A DNA stretch of 64,000 bases from assembly GCA_036873755.1 (NCBI GenBank), contig JAVTVY010036995.1:1-64000 (forward strand), in the 5' to 3' direction. Each line of letters starts with the position of its first letter. Positions within the stretch are counted from its first letter, which is position 1. Under the pieces are notes generated by a model that ran no database searches, had not been told where the DNA came from, and saw only the letters and a program-made list of their open reading frames with translations. This DNA is from Hanleya hanleyi (taxonomy: Eukaryota; Mollusca; Polyplacophora; Lepidopleurida; Hanleyidae). This document shows positions 55,566 to 64,000 of the stretch, piece after piece. The position numbers and the translations under genes were made by a program.

Positions 55566-55728
55566 ATTCAGTCACCTTTGATCGAGGACGTTAATTTGCA
55601 CACATCAACATGTAAAACACATGATATTCAAACGACCCCTAGCCCCGGGTCAGCCGGAATTAGACACAAGTTACGAGACGTCGACCCAGAGATCTTGTAC
55701 GCAACGATCGTAATTTGTCGCAATGAAA
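55566..55728 (-). mobile_element. PLE-B RT end, core and hairpin part (minus)
   Basis: Minus strand gives the RT C-terminus (ATTACGATCGTTGCGTAC), the core CTGACCCGGGGCTAGGGG, CATGTGTTTTACATG and a degraded hairpin ending GTGACTG exactly at the junction with A-main. The remainder of this B copy continues at 52,616 downward. Confidence 0.78.
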
Positions 55729-56419
55729 TCACAAGATAAGTGATACAATTAGCCCCAAAATCTAAGCAGGCATAAATATTATATAATGCAAGCTAGCTTC
55801 TTGCAAGGGATTATTATCTACACCCATGCCAACCCAATACAAAGAGTAAGAGAGAGAGGTGGGGGGGGGGGGATGATATATACATTGACATATTATGAAC
55901 GATATCTATATTCTTCTGTAGTTCGTCCTGCGTTTTATATGTTTGATTAGACGAAGTATTGAATATTGTTTAAATCACTCATATCTAATGTCTACTCTGC
56001 CTCAAGCCTGTGTTCAATGACATCGATTTGTTATACTGTAATTATAGTTGTCAATTAATTATGTAGGGAAACGGATATTTAAGTTGATAAAACTTGTCCC
56101 CAAGTCCCGTTGTTCATGAGACAATAAAATAAGTTTAAACTAACTAAGCGATTATTAGTCGCCAACGATACTCCTATACTCAAATTCTCCAAAGCTGTTA
56201 AATACATTGTACTTCCGAGTTGTTTTCCAGAGTACAAGTTATCTTTGTCATATTTTGATCGTCAATACAAACGACTCCTAACACTGGTTTATAATTAGAT
56301 CAAAGTTATGAAATTAACTCCCGATCCTGCACGATGCATAGGTTTCATCAAGGTATGATTTTATTTGTCAGACTCGAAGTGAAGGATCTTGTTCCCCTTG
56401 ACCAACCTGACTATGCTAT
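55729..56419. other. Unassigned sequence with poly-G
   Basis: A 13-G run occurs at about 55,860-55,873 after a GAGAGA stretch. No gene or repeat family recognised. Confidence 0.4.
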
Positions 56420-56520
56420 AATGTTTTGTGGTCGTGTTTTTCACAAATCTAGCAAATGCTTCTGGCCGAGATATGTATACGCTATATACTGAATATTGTG
56501 GAATACAGTCTTCGCCCAAA
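56420..56520 (-). pseudogene. Degraded PLE RT fragment (minus)
   Basis: CTAGCAAATGCTTCTGGCCG and GATATGTATACGCTATATA match the minus-strand coding of AYGVYISRLVAFAR in the PLE RT (compare 40,025-40,075), with AATGTTTTGTGG upstream. Isolated fragment. Confidence 0.55.
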
Positions 56521-58179
56521 TAGTTGGTGCCCCCCCCCAAAAAAGTTCCAAAGTTTGTACAGAAAGAGGTACTTTTTGGCGAATCGTATTTATTCGGTGA
56601 ATACTTTTCAGAAATGATATTACGTGCATCTTCAAAAGAATACAGTTTAGTTGAACGTGCTTCAGAGCTCTATTATTATTTCAATACATATGTCCAATTA
56701 TTAATCCACGCAAAACCCAGAAAACAATTTCTCGTAATGTGGCAATATAAATATTTTCGAATTGAATAACTAATTGCATGCATTGCTGCCATTGTCTACT
56801 CCTCTTTATTTTGCCGTGTCGAACGTCACTGAGGAACGTAAAATGTTATAATACGGGTTTACTGTCCGGTTCTGTAGATCTTACACACGCATATTGTGCG
56901 ATTTTCACACAAATAGAACTTCCGTCCGCATAGGAACATAGGTTAAACACACCTCGACACACTGCATGATCCACCGTCTCCCAAGAAAAGCTGTGAATCG
57001 TGAATAATACTTGTTAATCTTCGAACCCCATATATAGTGCTAGCATCATGGCTCCATATACAGCCGCCACCCTTTAATATTTACCGTTTCAATATAATGC
57101 TGCAACTAAATTCATGCAGGTAGGAACGGAATTCAATAAACTGTGAACAGACAGAAAAAAGGCCGTTCATCCCAACTTCCACATAAATGTGACTGACAGT
57201 CTAGGCTTGCTCTATCGGTCACGTCGTGGGAGGAATCGCTTGAATTGGATCACGTCATTGGAATTCCAAACGTTTGAAGGGGTCCATTGTGTATTCTCAA
57301 TTCCCCGATGCAGCTTATCAACGCCATATTCATCAATGGTCATTAAGGACCTTATTGTTGTGCTTAATTACCTTCGACCTTATATATGGAAAACTAAATT
57401 GGTGTACTATTTGTGTAACCAATTTGTAAATTGATTTCCACAATGATTTTATAGAAGGAATGTGTAGATACACAGAGCATAACGACACGGATCGTCCGAA
57501 AGTCGTTTGTTCCACATTCAATGAGGATTTCGTTTCGTCAACCCACAGATCAAAGTGATATTTGGGTAATCAATCTAATTTTCCTATTTTTTCGTTCCTT
57601 TTGAACACGTATTTTCAGTTTAATGCATCATAAATTAGTTCTAAAAATATTTGTTCAGCGTTTGGGGAAATGTGGGCGTGTGTAGTATCTATCCACGCAT
57701 CAAGACGTTAAGACGCTAAATCTAAAACTTGTTTCATATATGTCCCTTGTGAATGATTTTAGGCCATATATCACCAATGATTTTTCTCTCAGCAATGAAA
57801 TTTCGGCCAACATATTGACCTGGATTTTCCGTTGATTCCAGAATTCATTAAATTGTTTCCTATTCGAAGAAAAACTCCAATATCTCCGATGTAATATAAA
57901 GGCACACTGACGTTGAGCTATTTATTACATCCGAGAATCTCTCATCGTCCTTGGATGTCTTCAGTAGAATGATGTAGAATGGCGGTCATATTCGACATCT
58001 TGTCAGCTTACGCCATTCTATTTTTGGACCTTCACTTGAGTTATCGCTTAATTGCTATCTGTATAACTGGTGAAATTCTAATGACGGTCCTTGGTCCCAA
58101 TTCCATGTGTCACATCCCACATTCGATATTCAACATTCGTTCATAAACCTTGAGATGATTTTCCAATTTGTTTTCCAGA
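56521..58179. other. Unassigned 1.7-kb stretch
   Basis: Open frames 56,524-56,769 and 57,189-57,434 (81 codons each) have no recognisable domain. A poly-C run lies near 56,530. No mobile element identified. Confidence 0.4.
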
Positions 58180-58330
58180 GTATGTATTTCAGTCACGCTT
58201 TCATTGTGACTGTTCATTTGAACAGCATGAAGATGTAAAACACATAATATTCAAACGGCTCCTAGCCCCGGGTTGAGCGGAATTAGACACAATTTACGAA
58301 ATTTAACGCCAGAGATCACGCCTGGTCATA
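58180..58330 (-). mobile_element. PLE-B core and hairpin fragment (minus)
   Basis: Minus strand reads the core CTCAACCCGGGGCTAGGAGC, ATGTGTTTTACATCTTCATG and the hairpin ATGAACAGTCACAATGAAAG, then ATACTCTGGAAAACAAA. The hairpin stem is intact here. Confidence 0.78.
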
Positions 58331-58732
58331 TTCTGTATCTATGTCTGTGATAAAACTAGGGGTCATGTGATCGCATTATCCAAGATGGTCAGAATGGAGT
58401 GGAAAACTCTGTTTCATTTTTGTTGGGAAAATTGTCTCCGATATATTTTCCAGAAAATGTAGAAGTGAAATAAGAGAGAGATTTTGGTCGACAAGTCGAA
58501 TAATAGTCAGGAAAGCATGAGCGGGAGACTTTCTTCTCATTAAATTATCCTCACAATCCAGACTTGTATCAAAACTACAATAGTTGACACAAGACAGGTA
58601 CTTGTCACCAGTTTGCAATGATGCCGAGAAGATGTCCTCATCTTCAAAATCCTTAGTACTAGCGCGTTAGTATTGGATAGTCGAATAAAATTTCGAGTCG
58701 CTGACAAATTTTGAATGCACAAATATCACATA
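58331..58732. other. Mostly unassigned, faint PLE-D trace
   Basis: At about 58,352-58,400, AAACTAGGGGTCATGTG and CCAAGATGGTCAGAATGG faintly recall the PLE-D core. The rest is unassigned. The minus frames 58,376-58,722 have no domain. Confidence 0.35.
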
Positions 58733-58962
58733 TTTTTCCAGTATTTTTGGAACATCATGATGTACTGCCGGCATCATTGAAAACTGTTAATCGTTTCTCT
58801 CTTGCAGGAAACTAGCCTATTTTTATGTATACTATGATTGGCTTCTTTGAATTTGGTGCTAATGCTGTTATATGGAATATGGAATAAGTCTTTGGATTAT
58901 GGACGCGGATATTCTTTATTGAACGACGGCTGAATAATGAATGACGGACCAAACGCTTATAA
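58733..58962 (+). mobile_element. PLE-A 3' end fragment
   Basis: From ATTTTTGGAACATCATGATG to the family terminus (CAAACGCTTATAAT), directly followed by a run of Cs. Only about 230 bp of the element, close to A-main. Confidence 0.85.
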
Positions 58963-59027
58963 TCCCCCCGGATAAGCTCTGTTAAAAAGAGAAAAGAGAA
59001 TATTTATCAGTCATGCTGATTTGACGA

Positions 59028-59115
59028 TAGAAACATTGTGATATCTCACCGGCATCATTGGAAACTGTCGATTGCTTCTCCCTTGGAAGAAATTAACTTG
59101 CGCTCATCAATATTT
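59028..59115 (+). mobile_element. Degraded PLE 3' fragment
   Basis: ACATTGTGATATCTCACCGG, CATCATTGGAAACTGTCG and GCTTCTCCCTTGGA keep the block order of the PLE tail at low identity. Confidence 0.5.
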
Positions 59116-59689
59116 TTATTTTATGCCAGCTTAGACGCTATGAAACACGGCACGTGAGAACGTACGTACACCCTATACGATCAGATGTCATCAACAGTCC
59201 AAGCAGACATGAATTAAAGTTTTTTACACAAGCGCTTGAGAAAAGTTGTCAAGATGATTTTTCAATGATGCAAGATATCATGATGTTTATTTTGTCAATC
59301 TATATCAATGACCAGTATTCGTTTATCAAAATGACTTTAAAGAATTAAAGAAGTATTTTATTCACGCTTTAAAATGTCACAAACTGATTATGACTGTTTC
59401 TAAGAACGCCTTGAAACATAGCAAGCCCACATAGGGATCGTCGTTTCGAATCATGCCGACCGCTAAATTATTTCTTTCTCTGAAATATCATTTCATATAT
59501 ACGATTTGTCTGTTGGGGACTAACTCCATACCAAATAATCATTTCTATATTATAAAGCCAATTGCAATCAGAAAGAAAAAACCCATCTTCACTGACAATT
59601 CCTGCGAGTCAGTATAACAGTGGATTACCATAGATCAGATGACAATTCCAAGGATTGGAGGAGTACGTTGTGGATGGGTTTCATTCCCA
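59116..59689. other. Unassigned, with faint PLE traces
   Basis: TTCAATGATGCAAGATATC at 59,255-59,280 and a TCACGCTTTAAAATGTCAC segment at 59,363-59,382 look like decayed minus-strand PLE tail and hairpin. No gene seen. Confidence 0.35.
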
Positions 59690-59850
59690 TTGATTGCCCA
59701 ATTATTCTTTCTCCCAAAAAAACTTGATGCATTGGATTCGATTTTATTTGGGCACTCCATCGTGGTACGATGGACACTGGTCACTCAAAGCGTGCCATGA
59801 ACCATGAAATCCGTTAACCCCACACAACCCTGCCTTTGCTACTGACGCAT
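59690..59850 (+). repeat. Short dispersed repeat, copy 2
   Basis: TGGGCACTCCATCGTGGTAC and ACTGGTCACTC match the minus-strand block at 5,690-5,760. Similarity continues about 70 bp with substitutions. Tail and boundaries uncertain. Confidence 0.5.
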
Positions 59851-60171
59851 ATCCACTGTTGAACATGTTGAACTCTCCCCATCATATAAAATATAGTCCT
59901 TTTGGATCTTCAGTATCAGCTGCACAGCTGCGATTCACCGTGGTATGTATTTCTGTGTTTGCCCCAATCGCATCCGACTTATTGTATTTCCAGCGTTCAA
60001 GATCCCCCATTTTACCGTATACATGTGTTCTGTTGTACCAATGATATATAATCCCTCTTGCTCACTTGTCCGAAGTTTGGGGAAGAATTTGATTACTTAA
60101 GGAGGTTCCAGACAATTCCAATTTTACATCTACTGCGCATGTTTCTGCGCATCTACATAAGCAACGATATT
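59851..60171. other. Unassigned sequence
   Basis: No gene or repeat recognised. Confidence 0.4.
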
Positions 60172-60611
60172 AAGGATGTCCGCTGGTGGTAAATCAAAGT
60201 AATTAACTTTTTGAATAATGTGTGTTGTTGCATTCATAATTGTGTAATATGAGGAAAAACAAAGAAATAAATATAGGTTGGTGTGCATTTTTTAGCTGTA
60301 GGCAACGTTAAGTGGACTGACTCATGCTCAATTTGATAACCCAGAAAGCATAGGGAATAGTCCTAGTTTTGAAGCATATTCATGAAAAATTCATATAAAT
60401 AGTATTTAACTTTTTCTTATATTCTTACTGTTTGCAGATAATCACAATGTCTATCAAAATTTAGCAAATTGGATGGATGTTGGTGTGCAAAATTTTCGGC
60501 TAGAAGGCTTTTAAATGAAATCCCCATCTCTTAACCTAGGGAAGGGAGATAACCCAATAGAAAAACAGGCAAAATGGCTGCCAAAGTCAAAAACCACCAG
60601 CGGACATCCTT
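60172..60611. mobile_element. 440-bp MITE with perfect 19-bp TIRs
   Basis: The left terminus AAGGATGTCCGCTGGTGGT (60,172-60,190) is exactly complementary to 60,593-60,611. Interior AT-rich and non-coding. I could not fix a target duplication (flanks GATATT and GAAGAA). Confidence 0.82.
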
Positions 60612-61998
60612 GAAGAAACTTTAATGGAAAAGCAAAATATAAGCATTTAAGAGAACAGCTGTGAAGGGATTTTTGAATTGGATAATGTGCTTTCCAAATT
60701 TTAAGGCAATACGATCTCAACGAAAGAACGCTGGCAAACTGACTTAGCGAAATCGGGTTAATTTGGCCTCATGGACATGGTTTTCTATGTTGGCATGCTA
60801 CTGTCTTGAAGAGAAGCCTGCATGGTGAGCTCCGATTTTTATTAGATTTTCCGATTCAGCATTGTTCCAGAAAGATATTCAAGCATTTTGGAGAAAATGA
60901 CATTTTTACTTCTTAGAAAATATTAGCTTTCTTTACGAAAATAGAGATATTTTCATAGAATTCTTATCTAATCCAATATACCAGAGTATGGTTAAACCAT
61001 TATAGTAGACCATATAAATTCCTAGATTATACAAACTGTTGAAATATATGGAAAATGACGTTTTATGTTCAAATTGTCTTAAAATTGCAAAAATAAAAAT
61101 AACAAATTTATGAATCATATTTTACTGTGAACCAAACCTATTTTCGCACGTTGGAGAGATTACCACAATATGCACGCTGATTATCAGTGCGAAAAGTAAT
61201 CTGGTCCCCATGGTCCTCCATATGTCAATTCGCACCAGAGGAGGCAAAATTGGTTACATTTTGAACGACATAGGTCATATTAACAATTTCAATCACGGCT
61301 ACGATCATAATATACAAATCATTTTGCCAAATCTTTAATATGTGCTTCAAGATTGCCGAAATGACTGCAATATGACATATTCTACACGGGGAGAATGATA
61401 ATCGACGCCAAAGAAAAAAACCTTTATCGCGTTTGGCCCAACAATTTTGGATATAGACGTGACGTACCCAGTGTAATTGGGTCGAGGAGAGATAGGGTCG
61501 AGATTTGATCCAAGAATATGTAGTTTTGGGGTCAAATTCTCAACCCAAATTTTGCGGATCGGAATGAATTTTGACCCTATTTACTTGGATCGTAAAGGAA
61601 TTTTGACCCAAACAAACTTGAGTTGGAATTAAATTTAACGCAAAAATTTGTGGGTGGAGATTTTGACTTGACCAGGTATTCTTGGCTGCAAAGACCCATT
61701 TACTCAAACTTGTTGGGTCACAGCGACCAGATAGTTTACATAATTCCTTTTCCTGATTGTTAACATACCTCATGTTGGCAAAGTTCCCACCTTGATGTGC
61801 CCTCTTCTTTGAGAAATTTAAAACTAAGTGAATTATAATTTTGTAGTCTTATATTAAAATTATTCAGAAACGATTCGAAATTTTACCTAACTACATCGGA
61901 CTTCTGTTAGTGTTCTATGTTTAATAAATGCAAAATTTTGAGAACATCAAGGCAAATTTAAAGTATACGTCAAGTATGCCTGAAAATGGTGACGTGGA
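60612..61998. other. Unassigned 1.4-kb stretch
   Basis: At about 61,490-61,680 the string TTTTGACCC or GGGTCAAA recurs several times (for example GGGTCAAATTC, AATTTTGACCC), a loose repeat of unknown kind. No gene recognised. Confidence 0.4.
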
Positions 61999-62072
61999 CT
62001 ATCTTCTCGATTTCCACCCGGTTGAGAAGGTTTTCACCCGGGTGAAAACGTTTCCACCGGGGTGAGAATGTT
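61999..62072. repeat. Cluster of CACCCGGGTG palindromes
   Basis: A perfect 20-bp palindrome (GTTTTCACCCGGGTGAAAAC, 62,030-62,049) is flanked by two degraded versions, TTTCCACCCGGTTGAGAA and TTTCCACCGGGGTGAGAA, at a spacing of about 22-24 bp. Confidence 0.75.
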
Positions 62073-62534
62073 TCCAATGAAACCTAACAGTAAAAAATAA
62101 ATAAATTCAAAACTAAAAAAATATAGTATGTCGTCTATGAGCCACTGTAGATATGCGGCAGGATGTCACATTGACTGTACAAAAGTATGTTCGCGAAAAG
62201 ATGTTTGTCACAAAGTTGTGTATAGCCCCCCCAAATTAAGACCAATCTGTGAAACACTTCGCTTTCAGCCCCTTGGAGTATGAACACGTAACTGCATGGT
62301 CGAGCTCTTATAGGGAAGGATAACAAAGATAATTCGAACTTACTATGAAATTAAATGCCATGAAGTTCATTTTGAAATTCGAGTAGCGTTTGTGGAAAAC
62401 AGTGGTTTCAAGTTCATGAAACTTCTGTTTCACCATGCCTGTATGTGGATTCTTATTAAATTCGGGATGCTAGAACCAAATGTAAGCTTCTCTCTTGTCC
62501 TTCAGTCCACCCGAGAGCTTTCATTTTTTAAAGG
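62073..62534. other. Unassigned sequence
   Basis: No gene or repeat recognised. Confidence 0.4.
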
Positions 62535-62970
62535 TATTGGACCAAAAAGGATGTTTCATCAGAAGTTTGCTTCAAATCCAGTAAATGGGTGTATATATGC
62601 TTCCCAATGTCGCTTATATGATCTAGGGTTAGGAGATCATCTATATAGCGTTTGGTGAATGGGAGATCATCTATATAGCGTTTGGTGAATGGGAGATCAT
62701 CTATATAGCGTTTGGTGAATGGGAGATCATCTATATAGCGTTTGGTGAATAGGATAGGACGGGCTTTGAAATGGTTATCTTTTGACAATTTCTGCATATA
62801 GGCGTATTCCTTCGAGAACGGATAAAGGTCTGCCAAATGTGGTGCACAATTGTACCCAATGGGATACGTAAATGCTGTTGGCATATGTTACTACCAATTT
62901 TAACATAGATACCGTTAATGAGAAATTCCTGATGGTACCGATTTGAAAATTCATACAGATACAAATTTAA
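62535..62970 (-). pseudogene. PLE RT palm fragment with four tandem YIDD motifs
   Basis: The minus strand encodes YLYEFSNRYHQEFLINGIYV and IPLGT, then after a one-frame shift NCAPHLADLYPFSKEYAYMQ, KDNHFKARPILFTKRYIDDL, three further in-frame repeats of PFTKRYIDDL, and finally HLLDLKQTSDETSFL. Each repeat is a 30-bp unit, so the catalytic motif of the RT palm is present four times in one frame. It resembles the PLE RTs elsewhere in the window but is clearly more diverged from A-main than A2 or A3. Upstream motif A and the C-terminus are missing. A frameshift lies near 62,850. Confidence 0.88.
62632..62750 (-). repeat. 30-bp repeat, four copies, spanning the YIDD codons
   Basis: Units at 62,632-62,661, 62,662-62,691, 62,692-62,721 and 62,722-62,750, almost identical. 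On the plus strand they read GGAGATCATCTATATAGCG then TTTGGTGAATG. The last unit ends GAATAGG instead of GAATGGG, marking the original RT junction. Confidence 0.95.
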
Positions 62971-63189
62971 TCGTCGGTGATAAAAATAAAATCATGAACA
63001 TAAATTATCTCCTGCTGGCATCCTTGAAATCAGTAACTACTTCGCCTGGAATTTTCATTCAGCATTTTATTTAATGGTGATTTGGACTTTTTGTTCTCAT
63101 AGTGTATTTAATATTGCCACATAAATTCTTGTATATTGCGGGTAGTTGCTTCTCACAGTATGTTGGGTCTGTTCTGTTGGGTTTAATTG
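62971..63189. other. Unassigned sequence
   Basis: No feature recognised, other than a faint CATCCTTGAAATCAGTAAC resembling a PLE tail. Confidence 0.35.
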
Positions 63190-63469
63190 ATTACCTGTAT
63201 ATGGTGAGATTTTGCGGGTGGACTTTTCGTTCCCGAGGCTTGCCCTCTGTACAAATCATTGTGAATGTAGTTCTATGACTGGTGAACATGGTGGGGAATG
63301 AATCGTTTGTCGGTGTCAGGCCTCACATATATATGTTATAAATAAGAACATTCAGTTCTATTAATTCTCCCTCTTTTGGACCGTTTCTTCTCTAACTGTC
63401 ACATATTTCGTCATTTTTCATCAGATGAGTTCAGAAGGCTATTAGATCATCGCTCTGAAATATTTGTAT
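63190..63469 (+). mobile_element. PLE-C/D pseudo-LTR, part before the MITE
   Basis: CCTGTATATGGTGAGATTTT, GGGTGGACTTTTCGTTCCCG and GCTTGCCCTCTGTAC match the start of PLE-C units (compare 3,280-3,340). CATCAGATGAGTT near 63,420 matches their later part. Continues after the MITE at 63,683. Confidence 0.6.
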
Positions 63470-63682
63470 CTACACTCTCAGAAATATTCAGGGAATACTC
63501 CTGAATAGATCAGGTTGCACATCCTCAAGTCAATTTCCAGGAAAAATCCTCTCATTCAGGGATCTTTTTCCTGAAATTGAGGTAATCAGCCGTGAATTTC
63601 AGCCAAAATCCCTGAAAATTGAGTTGTGGATATACAACCTGATCAGTTCAGGACTTTTACCTGAATATTCCTGAGAGTGTAG
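63470..63682. mobile_element. 213-bp MITE with about 23-bp TIRs, inside PLE-C/D
   Basis: CTACACTCTCAGAAATATTC on the left and GAATATTCCTGAGAGTGTAG on the right are inverted copies. The interior also folds back (AACCTGATC / GATCAGGTT). It interrupts PLE-C/D just before CCGCCCAAGCCGG. A TA or GTA target duplication is possible (TTGTA before, GTACC after). Confidence 0.85.
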
Positions 63683-63890
63683 TACCGCCCAAGCCGGTGC
63701 TAGTGGCCGCGTGGTCAAGATGTCAAACATGGACTTCAACAATAAAAGCATGGCTGGGATACAAATAATCACAGGGATCACTTTTGGTTATTGTGATGTT
63801 TTTAGAAATATGCAGCCAATATATTTTCCCGTGGGGTTACATGACTTCTTGTCAGTACGCCGGCATCTTTTCCCACCATCATTTATGATG
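63683..63890 (+). mobile_element. PLE-D core, hairpin and 3' part, copy 2
   Basis: GCCCAAGCCGGTGCTAGTGG core, then ACTTCAACAATAAAAGCATG with GGCTGGGATAC (hairpin), then TTTTTAGAAATATGCAGCC and CGCCGGCATCTTTTCC, as in copy 1 at 13,850-14,060. The stem is largely lost on its 5' side. Confidence 0.68.
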
Positions 63891-64000
63891 CATTTAATCA
63901 AGTATTCGGTATACATTGGTCCAACCTTATTGCGAGCCTGCGTTTTTCCTTTGCTTGTTGTATTTCCACAGCCCATGTAATTTGGCTTTCACAGAAGTAC
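63891..64000. other. Unassigned window end
   Basis: No feature recognised. Confidence 0.4.

Overview
This is a eukaryotic, almost certainly metazoan window. It holds no bacterial-style operons, introns would be expected, and nearly everything recognisable is a selfish element or a satellite. The mix is Penelope-like retroelements (PLEs) with a CxC linker, jockey/CR1-type LINE tails, tRNA-derived SINE pieces, long-TIR foldback elements, MITEs and several private minisatellites. This points to a marine invertebrate, plausibly a lophotrochozoan such as a mollusc, but the phylum is inference. No complete host gene was found. One possible first exon of a secreted protein lies at 48,870-48,968.

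The dominant tenant is a group of related PLEs, which I label A, B, C and D (my own labels). The best copy (A-main, 52,621-55,565, +) reads in order: C-terminal half of a GIY-YIG endonuclease, a linker, an in-frame TGA, a CxC motif, then a PLE reverse transcriptase with intact WDFS, GTNCAP..ADLY and YIDD motifs. That domain order is the permuted one of the Naiad/Chlamys clade rather than the canonical RT-then-GIY-YIG order. At least twenty further fragments of these families lie on both strands, many nested in each other. All four families share a conserved 3' untranslated core: a CCCGGGGC/GGGGCC segment followed by a small hairpin with an AATMAAAGC loop.

Layout. 0.8-1.9 kb: LINE (-). 2.3-4.0 kb: three tandem PLE-C pseudo-LTR units plus a CxC remnant. 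4.3-7.4 kb: PLE fragments and an unknown broken ORF. 8.9-9.5 kb: 37-bp satellite. 11.6-12.1 kb: inverted tRNA-SINE cluster. 13.1-18.4 kb: PLE-B, C, D and A pieces, including a 976-bp, 26-bp minisatellite grown out of RT coding sequence. 18.7-21.6 kb: 2.9-kb TIR transposon with a 9-bp target duplication. 22.2-26.1 kb: several nested PLE copies, a LINE tail and a MITE. 26.1-29.0 kb: nothing recognised. 29.0-31.1 kb: foldback element built of GACGTC palindromes. 31.4-36.7 kb: a 5.3-kb foldback with 152-bp tandem repeats, a perfect 34-bp-arm hairpin, a 21-bp satellite and an inserted LINE. 37.4-44.0 kb: three large A copies. 44.2-45.3 kb: 32-bp satellite with higher-order structure. 46.2-47.3 kb: MITE and PLE-B. 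48.5-49.0 kb: candidate promoter and exon. 52.4-55.7 kb: A-main inside a B copy. 56-64 kb: scattered PLE, SINE-like and MITE pieces, including an RT fragment whose YIDD motif is repeated four times.

Nothing here forms a cooperating gene set. The logic is that of a retroelement graveyard in which PLEs insert into older PLEs, and decaying RT sequence seeds new tandem repeats.
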